From Candidatus Heimdallarchaeota archaeon (GTDB taxonomy: Archaea; Asgardarchaeota; Heimdallarchaeia; JABLTI01): a stretch of DNA of 6,951 nt. The translations under genes and the position numbers were made by a program. Each line of letters starts with the position of its first letter. Position 1 is the stretch's first letter. Under the pieces are notes generated by a model. The model was given only the letters and a program-made list of their open reading frames with translations. It ran no database searches and had not been told where the DNA came from. The stretch is taken from contig DAOVHJ010000135.1 of the NCBI GenBank assembly GCA_030671945.1, positions 1-6,951 on the forward strand, read 5' to 3'. Shown in pieces: positions 1 through 5,345 of the stretch.

Positions 1-590
1 AATAACTCATCTAACTTTAACCAGCCAGCTCCTTCTCGTTGACCATTTAATCCGTCATTATCAATGATTCTTCTACCAATAAATTCAGAAATTTGTTTAA
101 AAGGACCCTCCTCTTTTTCATAGCAAGCAGAAATGATGACTTTTTTCTGGGCACAGTTTATGGCATTCTCTATTAGTTTTTGATGATTGGGAGTAATGTG
201 ATGCAAAATGTCAGCCAGTACAACAGTATCGGCTTTCAAATCAGATAGATCCTCTGTTACATCTCGCATGTAAAAAGTACCTCTGTTTTTCTTGTCTGCA
301 AACACAAGAAAGTCTTCATTTAAATCGATCCCGATATATTGAACTCCTTTTGGTAGAAAGGTTTGCAAACTAGCAGTTCCGCACCCCAAGTCTAAAACAG
401 AATCACCTTCAACACTTTTGGCTAATGTTTTAGGCATTAATCCACTCGGATCATTTAACCAGATAGTAAAATCATAAATTCGTGGGTGTTGATACATGAT
501 TCCGAAATTCAATCTTTCTTTGAGTTTTTTTCGTTGTGGTTTTGTGTATTGGATTTGGGAAATGGGGAAATTAATATTCACTTCTTTCAT
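1..590 (-). CDS. class I SAM-dependent methyltransferase, 3' end cut by window edge
   Basis: The frame is open from an ATG at 588-590 to the left edge, giving 196 complete codons with no stop, so the C-terminus lies outside. The SAM-binding Rossmann signature is clear: motif I VLDLGCGTA at residues 65-73, the acidic end of strand 2 in YIGIDLN (D89), and a post-strand-4 segment ADTVVLADILHHI (120-132) of the type seen in Methyltransf_11/25 families. No signal peptide or membrane segment is visible, so it should be cytosolic. The start is supported by AGGT eight bases upstream and by the lack of a plausible earlier ATG. The substrate cannot be read from the sequence. It is divergent from the nucleotide-sugar dehydrogenase gene and may share a promoter with it, which is only weak support for a glycan-related role. 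The family call is firm; the specific function is unknown. Confidence 0.85.
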   Translation of the reverse strand, partial: MKEVNINFPISQIQYTKPQRKKLKERLNFGIMYQHPRIYDFTIWLNDPSGLMPKTLAKSVEGDSVLDLGCGTASLQTFLPKGVQYIGIDLNEDFLVFADKKNRGTFYMRDVTEDLSDLKADTVVLADILHHITPNHQKLIENAINCAQKKVIISACYEKEEGPFKQISEFIGRRIIDNDGLNGQREGAGWLKLDEL

Positions 591-660
591 TTCTAATGAC
601 CTGCCAAAAAGAACTTGCAAAATACCATAACAAAGTTCTCAAATATTCCCCCAAAGCTTT

Positions 661-672
661 TCTATATATAGA
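661..672. promoter_or_regulatory. palindromic TATA-like box between divergent genes
   Basis: TCTATATATAGA is a perfect 12-bp palindrome lying between the two divergent genes, about 70 bp from the methyltransferase ATG and about 85 bp from the ugd ATG. Being symmetric, it could serve as an archaeal TATA box in both directions. No clear purine-rich BRE was identified. A second candidate for ugd is TATTTAAA at 721-728, which would leave a leader of only a few bases and is less compatible with the ribosome site GGAGTAGAG at 741-749. The rest of 591-756 shows nothing coding. Confidence 0.45.
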
Positions 673-756
673 TACAAATTAAACACAATTAGAAATCTTT
701 AAGAGAATCACATTTTTAGCTATTTAAAATGAAAATTTCCGGAGTAGAGAATTGCA

Positions 757-2166
757 ATGAACTCTAAAGTAAAAATTACCATAACTGGAACAGGTTTTGT
801 AGGACTTGTTACAGCAGCAGTATTCGCAGATAAAGGATTTAGTGTGGTAGCTCTTGATATTGATCAAGAAAAGGTTGATGCAGTGAACAAAGGAGAAACT
901 TTCTTTTTTGAACCTCATCTTCCCCCCTTAATTCAAAGAGTTGTTCTCAAGAAAAAAACATTAACAGCTACTACTGATATTGCTGAATCTATAAAATCGA
1001 GTGATGTAACATTTATCTGTGTTGGCACTCCCTCTCTAGAAGATGGAAGCTGTGATCTTCAATACATTGAGCAAAGTGCAAGAGATATTGGTCGTGCTAT
1101 CAAAGAGAAAAATGACTATCATTTGGTAATTGCAAAATCTACAATTGTTCCTGGAACAACACGAAATCTCATCAAAAAGGCCATAGAAGAAGAATCAGGT
1201 AAGAAAGCCGGCGAGGGATTTGGTTTATGTATGAGCCCTGAGTTTTTACGTGAGGGGCAAAGCGTTCATGACACTGTTTTTCCTGATCGTATTGTAATTG
1301 GTGAACATGATAAAAAATCGGGAGAAATGCTTGAAGGAATTTTCCGAGCTCTCTACAGTGAAAAAGTAGATGAATATACTAAAAATTGGAAAGCAATTTA
1401 TAACAAGCAAGTTCAGTGTCCTGAAATTCTTCGATTTTCCTTAGAAACCGCAGAATGCATAAAATACGCTAATAATTCATTTCTTGCTACAAAAATTTCT
1501 TTCATAAATGAATTTGCTAATATTTGTGAACGAATTAAGGGTGTAGATATCAATAACATTGCGAAAGGCATAGGCCTTGATTTTAGAATTAATCCTCGCT
1601 TCTTACGAGCAGGTGCCGGTTTTGGCGGGTCATGTTTTCCTAAAGATGTTCGAGCAATCATGAAATTTGCTCAAGATGTAGATTATGAACCTAAGATTTT
1701 GAACAGTGTAATAGGTGTAAATACTCATCAAGCGAAACGTATGGTTGAATTAGCTGAAGAAAAGCTTGAGACTCTTTCTGGGAAAGTGGTTTGTATTCTG
1801 GGTCTTTCCTTTAAACCAGAGACAGATGATATGCGTAGTGCTCCTTCAATCAAGATAGTTGACCAATTACTATCTAAAGACGCTAAAATTATTGCCTACG
1901 ATCCAAAAGCGATGAACGAAGCTAAGAAGGAACACTGGATTGGTAATAAAATAACTTACGCTAATTCCATACAAGATGCTTTGAAGGATTCTGATATTTG
2001 TATGCTCATAACAGAATGGGCGGAATTTAAGAGTCTAGAACCTAAAGATTTCAAGTCAATGAAAAATCCTATTTTAATTGATGGTAGAAGAATTTATGAA
2101 CCGGAAAAATTCTTGAAAGAAGGAATCAAATATTCTGGTATAGGACTAGGATTGAAAAGCAATTAA
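757..2166 (+). CDS. ugd: UDP-glucose 6-dehydrogenase family nucleotide-sugar dehydrogenase
   Basis: Predicted to oxidise the C6 hydroxyl of a nucleotide sugar, most likely UDP-glucose to UDP-glucuronate, with two NAD+ in the cytosol, feeding surface glycan or protein glycosylation. Seen: N-terminal Rossmann GTGFVGL (11-17) with D34 at the end of strand 2, VGTP (89-92), KSTIVPGTT (127-135), PEFLREG (161-167), AECIKYANN (232-240), the nucleophile motif GFGGSCFPKD with C293, and the C-terminal nucleotide-binding motif GLSFKPETDDMR (349-360). T129, E162, E166, K236, N240, C293 and D297 correspond to the catalytic set known from bacterial UDP-glucose dehydrogenases. At 469 residues it is longer than the ~400-residue bacterial form, with extra residues around 144-154 and 205-222. 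The ATG is preceded by GGAGTAGAG at 741-749. mch follows after 27 nt on the same strand, so co-transcription is likely. GDP-mannose or UDP-ManNAc as substrate is less likely but cannot be excluded. Confidence 0.92.
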   Translation: MNSKVKITITGTGFVGLVTAAVFADKGFSVVALDIDQEKVDAVNKGETFFFEPHLPPLIQRVVLKKKTLTATTDIAESIKSSDVTFICVGTPSLEDGSCDLQYIEQSARDIGRAIKEKNDYHLVIAKSTIVPGTTRNLIKKAIEEESGKKAGEGFGLCMSPEFLREGQSVHDTVFPDRIVIGEHDKKSGEMLEGIFRALYSEKVDEYTKNWKAIYNKQVQCPEILRFSLETAECIKYANNSFLATKISFINEFANICERIKGVDINNIAKGIGLDFRINPRFLRAGAGFGGSCFPKDVRAIMKFAQDVDYEPKILNSVIGVNTHQAKRMVELAEEKLETLSGKVVCILGLSFKPETDDMRSAPSIKIVDQLLSKDAKIIAYDPKAMNEAKKEHWIGNKITYANSIQDALKDSDICMLITEWAEFKSLEPKDFKSMKNPILIDGRRIYEPEKFLKEGIKYSGIGLGLKSN

Positions 2167-2193
2167 GATTTGAAGTTAGTAGGTAGAGTAAAA

Positions 2194-3138
2194 ATGACCA
2201 TTTCTCTTGCAAAAGAAACCATACCATTTGTAGAAAAAATGATTGAACACGCTGAAAAGCTAAAAGTTAAGGTTGAAAAAATAGCCGAAGCAACAATAAT
2301 TGATTGTGGAATAAACACCGAAGGGAGTTTCTCTGCTGGATTATTATTCTCAAAAATCAGTTTAGGCGGTTTAGCGAAGGTTCAATTAAGACTTCTAATA
2401 TTAGACGATAATTCTCTACTAACGGTTCAAGTAGATACTTCTTACCCAGTACTATCTACCTTGGGTTGTCAAGCTGCGAGCTGGAACATAAACAAAGGCG
2501 ATTTCTTTGGAATGACTTGTGGACCGGGACGAGCTTTAGCTCTAAAACCATCAAAGATCTATAAACTGTTAGATTACAAAGATGAGAATGACAAAGCTAT
2601 TCTCTGTATAGAATCTGATCAATTACCAAATGAAGAAGTGATTCAGTATCTAGCAGAGAAATGTCAGGTTGAAAAAAAGAACTTGTTTATTTTAATGATA
2701 AAAACAGCCTGTCTTGTTGAATACGTCCAAATGGCTGCCAGAGCAATTGAGCTCGGAGTTTTTAGATTGGTTGAACAATTAGGTTATCCGAAAGAACGAA
2801 TTCTTCACGCAGTCGGAACAGGTATAATCCCTCCAATGTCTTTAGATAATGATCTTTCAAATGATAGGGTAAATAATGCGTTAATTTATGGAACCAAGCT
2901 TTACTTAATTATTAAATCTGAGCAAGATGACAACCTACCTGAACTAATCAAGAAAATTCCTTCAAATTCCTCCTCCTCTTATGGTAAAAAATTCTTGGAA
3001 TTATTTAATGAAGCTGGGAAAGATTTCGCAAAATTTGATTTAACACTCTTAGCTCCCACAGAAATAATAATCAATGATATACGAACAGGCAAAATTTATC
3101 ATGAAGGTAAAATTAACTTAGACTTAATACTAGATTAG
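2194..3138 (+). CDS. mch: methenyltetrahydromethanopterin cyclohydrolase
   Basis: Interconverts 5,10-methenyl-H4MPT and N5-formyl-H4MPT in the archaeal one-carbon pathway (methanogenesis, its reversal, or the archaeal Wood-Ljungdahl route); family members are soluble homotrimers. Seen along the 314-residue product: an N-terminus of Mch type (ETIPFVEKMIEHAEKL), IIDCG (35-39), SAGLLFSKISLGGLA (47-61), VQVDTSYPVLSTL (78-90), GDFFGMTCGPGRALALKP (102-119), and QMAARAIELGVFRL (179-192). R183 and E186 carry the same numbers as the catalytic Arg/Glu pair described in the Archaeoglobus fulgidus enzyme, as I recall it. Length matches the family. A TTG at 2170 would add eight residues, but the ATG at 2194 is preferred because it follows GGTAGAG and fits the family N-terminus. 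It lies 27 nt after ugd, probably in the same transcript. Oddity: segment 93-95 (Q-A-A), which borders the active site, lacks a lysine I remember from some homologues. Confidence 0.93.
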   Translation: MTISLAKETIPFVEKMIEHAEKLKVKVEKIAEATIIDCGINTEGSFSAGLLFSKISLGGLAKVQLRLLILDDNSLLTVQVDTSYPVLSTLGCQAASWNINKGDFFGMTCGPGRALALKPSKIYKLLDYKDENDKAILCIESDQLPNEEVIQYLAEKCQVEKKNLFILMIKTACLVEYVQMAARAIELGVFRLVEQLGYPKERILHAVGTGIIPPMSLDNDLSNDRVNNALIYGTKLYLIIKSEQDDNLPELIKKIPSNSSSSYGKKFLELFNEAGKDFAKFDLTLLAPTEIIINDIRTGKIYHEGKINLDLILD

Positions 3139-3189
3139 AAAATGGGTTTCAAAATATAAAATACTGTTAGTTTCTGTATACTTGATGCT
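3139..3189. other. short convergent intergenic gap
   Basis: The 51 bp between the converging stops of mch and the PH-like membrane protein are AT-rich and hold only short T tracts. No hairpin or strong oligo-T terminator is visible, so where the two transcripts end cannot be placed from sequence. Confidence 0.5.
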
Positions 3190-3693
3190 TTACTCTTCTT
3201 CTGTTGATTCATCTTCATCTGCTTCAGTGCTTCGGGAATCCATTATTTTATCCACTGTTTCAATACCATGAGTTAATGAATAACTTGACATATCGAATTG
3301 TTTGAGACCATCATGAGTTATAATGAGCAATGATTTTATCTTCGATATTCTGCCTTGATCAGCATCTTCCTCAAAATCATTTTCTCGTCCAACAGAGATC
3401 ACTTCGGACCAATTAATCCTTCTCCATACGAATCGATCTCGATAACGGATTTCCTCCTCATCTATATAGAGCTTAACGGTAGCTATCCTTAGGATTCTCC
3501 AAAGAGAGATGATGATGAATAGAGCGCCCAAAAACAAAGCTGCGAACTTCACCATAGTATTTAATTCAATAATTAGTGAACCAACAACAGCAATAATACC
3601 TAGAACTAAACCAACAATAGCAATAAATGATTTCAGCATTCTTTCTCTAAAATAAGGAGAGAGTTCCATAGATTCGGGGCCATTATTAGACAT
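3190..3693 (-). CDS. two-helix membrane protein with PH-like C-terminal domain
   Basis: Hypothetical protein of 167 residues. Seen: a short polar N-terminus, two hydrophobic helices at about 22-42 and 48-65 joined by a tight turn (ELNTMV), then a soluble part starting VKLYIDEEEIRYRDRF (73-88) and RRINWSEVISVGRE. This pattern, hydrophobic hairpin followed by strand, basic/aromatic strand and a W-S-E turn, is typical of bacterial/archaeal PH-like (bPH/DUF304-type) membrane proteins. The C-terminus is a strongly acidic tail of D, E, S and T. Such proteins are membrane-anchored with the PH-like domain usually cytosolic; no enzymatic role is implied. An in-frame TTG at 3711 would add six residues, but the ATG at 3693 is preferred because AGGAG sits seven bases upstream of it. 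The gene is convergent with mch and divergent from the amylase gene. PH-like assignment is by pattern only. Confidence 0.7.
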   Translation of the reverse strand: MSNNGPESMELSPYFRERMLKSFIAIVGLVLGIIAVVGSLIIELNTMVKFAALFLGALFIIISLWRILRIATVKLYIDEEEIRYRDRFVWRRINWSEVISVGRENDFEEDADQGRISKIKSLLIITHDGLKQFDMSSYSLTHGIETVDKIMDSRSTEADEDESTEEE

Positions 3694-3792
3694 TTTATTT
3701 CTCCTGCTCAATCATCCTTTTTAGGGATAATCTATTTTGTTATCTTTAACTGTAAAAACATATCCCTTACAATCGGAAATCAAAGAGAAAAT

Positions 3793-3834
3793 TTATTTCA
3801 ATATAATAAACAACATACTACTATATTGAAATAA
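3793..3834. promoter_or_regulatory. perfect 13-bp inverted repeat in divergent promoter region
   Basis: TTATTTCAATATA (3793-3805) and its exact reverse complement TATATTGAAATAA (3822-3834) flank a 16-base centre. The repeat lies 50 bp before the GH57 ATG and 99 bp before the ATG of the divergent membrane-protein gene. The arms contain TATA-like cores (AATATAATAA at 3800-3809 and CTATATTG at 3821-3828), so the site may combine promoter elements with an operator for a dimeric regulator. A transcript hairpin is possible but would be very AU-rich. Apart from this repeat, the 191-bp gap 3694-3884 shows only the ribosome sites of the flanking genes and a weak 7-bp inverted pair (3723-3729 / 3761-3767). 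Confidence 0.5.
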
Positions 3835-3884
3835 TAGTGTGTCAAAGGATAAACAATAGAAAAAATTACCGGGTGAATAACTAC

Positions 3885-5120
3885 ATGCCATCAATTGTAT
3901 TTTACTTTCAAGTCCATCAACCTTATCGTTTAAATGAGAACTTCAGAAGAGATCGTTTCTTTCAAGATTCCTCAATTGAAAATCTAGAGAAACTCTATTT
4001 CAATGAAAAGCTAAACAAAGACGTAATGCAAAGAGTGGCAAAAAAATGTTATTTACCTGCAAATAAAACTTGGCTGAGTGCTATTGACAAGCATAAAAAA
4101 GAGAAACGAAAAGTGAAAATAGCTTTTAGTTTGACGGGCACTGTTCTCGAGCAAGCTGAAAGATATCAACCAGATGTAATTGATAGTTTCAAGCAGCTAG
4201 CTGAAACGGGTTGTGTCGAATTCTTAGCTGAGACTTATTATCATTCACTAACATCAATCTATGGTGTCGATCGAGAGGAATTTAAAGACCAAGTGACCAG
4301 GCATAGCAAACTCATGAAGGATTTGTTGGGAGTAGAACCAACAAGCTTCCGCAATACGGAATTAATCTTAAATGATTCAATTATGAAATTAGCCGCAGAA
4401 ATGGGTTTCAAAGCAATTATGGGTGAAGGGATAGAACATGTTTTGCCTAAAGGTAAAACTGCAAATCACATCTTCTCGAGTAAAAAAGCTCCTTCTCTCA
4501 AGGTTTTACTTAGAAATTACAAATTAAGTGATGATGTTGCTTTTAGATTCGGAGCTGGTAGGTGGGAAGAATATCCTCTTTATGCTGACAAGTATGCTTC
4601 TTGGTTAACCTCAACCCCCGGTGATTGCATCAATATTTTCATGGATTATGAATCATTAGGAGAACATATGTGGGCTGAAAGCGGTATTTTTGAATTCCTC
4701 GAACACCTCCCCGAAGAGCTGCTAAAACATGATAATATCGATTTCAAAACCCCTACAGAAGTAGTTGATGCTTATCCTGTCGCTGGTAAAATTTCTATCG
4801 ATGATTTTTCAACCATTAGCTGGGCTGATGATCGGGACGTAGGAGCTTGGTTGAACAATACTTTGCAGAACATTTCATTTGTGGATCAGAAATTCCTTGA
4901 AAAACCAATTAAGAAACTTAACAACAAAACACTCTTGGAAATTTGGCGAATGTTAACTACCTCTGATCATTTATACTATATCTCACAAGCGGATGCTGGT
5001 CCAGGTCAAGTTCATTCCTATTTCTCGCATTATAAGAATCCAATCGAGGCGTTTGCAAATTACAATGAGATTATCAGTGATTTAACTGCTCGTACATTAA
5101 TGCTCCTCGAAGATAAATAG
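3885..5120 (+). CDS. GH57 family intracellular alpha-amylase (MJ1611-like)
   Basis: Predicted retaining glycoside hydrolase of family 57 acting on alpha-1,4-glucan such as stored glycogen; some GH57 members are glucanotransferases, so hydrolysis is not proven. The 411-residue product shows the family's conserved regions in order: HQP at 11-13, FSLTGTVLEQ at 81-90, VEFLAETYYHSL at 111-122, FRNTELI with candidate nucleophile E159, FMDYESLGEHMW with candidate acid/base D254, and WADDRDVGAWLNNTLQ at 313-328. All catalytic positions are intact. There is no signal peptide, so it should be cytosolic. A GTG at 3837 would add 16 residues unlike the family; the ATG at 3885 is chosen because the product then starts MPSIVFYFQVHQPYRL, typical of this group, and GGGTGA at 3871-3876 lies eight bases upstream. 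It appears to be a single-gene unit, with a possible operator/promoter repeat at 3793-3834 and a T-run after its stop. Confidence 0.9.
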   Translation: MPSIVFYFQVHQPYRLNENFRRDRFFQDSSIENLEKLYFNEKLNKDVMQRVAKKCYLPANKTWLSAIDKHKKEKRKVKIAFSLTGTVLEQAERYQPDVIDSFKQLAETGCVEFLAETYYHSLTSIYGVDREEFKDQVTRHSKLMKDLLGVEPTSFRNTELILNDSIMKLAAEMGFKAIMGEGIEHVLPKGKTANHIFSSKKAPSLKVLLRNYKLSDDVAFRFGAGRWEEYPLYADKYASWLTSTPGDCINIFMDYESLGEHMWAESGIFEFLEHLPEELLKHDNIDFKTPTEVVDAYPVAGKISIDDFSTISWADDRDVGAWLNNTLQNISFVDQKFLEKPIKKLNNKTLLEIWRMLTTSDHLYYISQADAGPGQVHSYFSHYKNPIEAFANYNEIISDLTARTLMLLEDK

Positions 5121-5130
5121 GCTCAAAAGT

Positions 5131-5145
5131 AATTTTTTGTCTTTC
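5131..5145 (+). terminator. possible oligo-T terminator after GH57 gene
   Basis: The run AATTTTTTGTCTTTC starts ten bases after the amylase stop. Archaeal transcription often ends at oligo-T tracts without a hairpin, so this is a reasonable termination site for the plus-strand transcript that meets the convergent tnpB element. No stem precedes it. Confidence 0.4.
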
Positions 5146-5149
5146 ATAT

Positions 5150-5345
5150 TTACTGCATGGTTTATCTTCGTTAACGAACTCTTAAAGAGTTTACATTAAC
5201 TTTTGATTTCCTGCGAGTCCGCCCAACTCCTTTTTTGGAGGAACTTTCGTTTGACGTTTGGCTGTGTGTCGCGAAAAAACTTCTCTCGAAAATCTTTCAA
5301 GAGTCGTTGCCTGACCACAAGGCGTTTCTGTGATAGCGCTAGGAG
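5150..5345 (-). ncRNA. putative omega RNA (reRNA) of the tnpB element
   Basis: TnpB nucleases use a guide RNA transcribed from the 3' end of tnpB through the right end of the element. Here the last ~150 bases of tnpB are visibly richer in G and C than the surroundings and can fold. The best hairpin is at 5303-5283 (minus strand): CUCUUGAAA pairs with UUUCGAGAG, nine base pairs including one G-U, around a GAU loop. Further candidates are GCCU/AGGC with a seven-base loop just upstream (about 5322-5308) and CUCC-AAAAAA-GGAG at about 5240-5227. Two small palindromes at 5167-5191 follow the stop. The 5' limit and the scaffold/guide junction cannot be fixed, so coordinates are a rough frame. Confidence 0.45.
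5167..5191. repeat. two overlapping palindromes just beyond tnpB, possible right-end hairpin
   Basis: TTCGTTAACGAA (5167-5178) is a perfect 12-bp palindrome, and AACTCTT-A-AAGAGTT (5177-5191) is a seven-base inverted pair that overlaps it by two bases. They lie immediately after the tnpB stop region, where IS605-type elements carry their subterminal right-end hairpin recognised by TnpA. They could equally form the 3' part of the guide RNA scaffold or help stop tnpB transcription. Confidence 0.4.

Noticed and set aside
724..918. Open frame of 64 codons on the minus strand over the ugd start
   Set aside because: It overlaps the conserved Rossmann coding region of ugd and has no recognisable domain or start signal.
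1413..1661. Open frame of 82 codons on the minus strand inside ugd
   Set aside because: It is antisense to the catalytic K236 and C293 region of ugd, whose coding frame is certain.
3694..3711. TTG start adding six residues to the PH-like membrane protein
   Set aside because: The AGGAG ribosome site lies inside this extension, at ideal distance from the ATG at 3693.
3723..3767. AGGGATA / TATCCCT inverted pair before the membrane-protein gene
   Set aside because: Only seven bases with a 31-base gap; not distinguishable from chance.
3837..3884. GTG start giving a 427-residue amylase
   Set aside because: The added 16 residues do not resemble GH57 N-termini, the GTG abuts the inverted repeat, and a good ribosome site precedes the ATG at 3885.
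5274..5279. Programmed ribosomal -1 frameshifting at the six-T run
   Set aside because: The site is G TTT TTT C in frame, which does not meet the X XXY YYZ pattern, and six T is short for polymerase slippage; mutation or sequence error is simpler.
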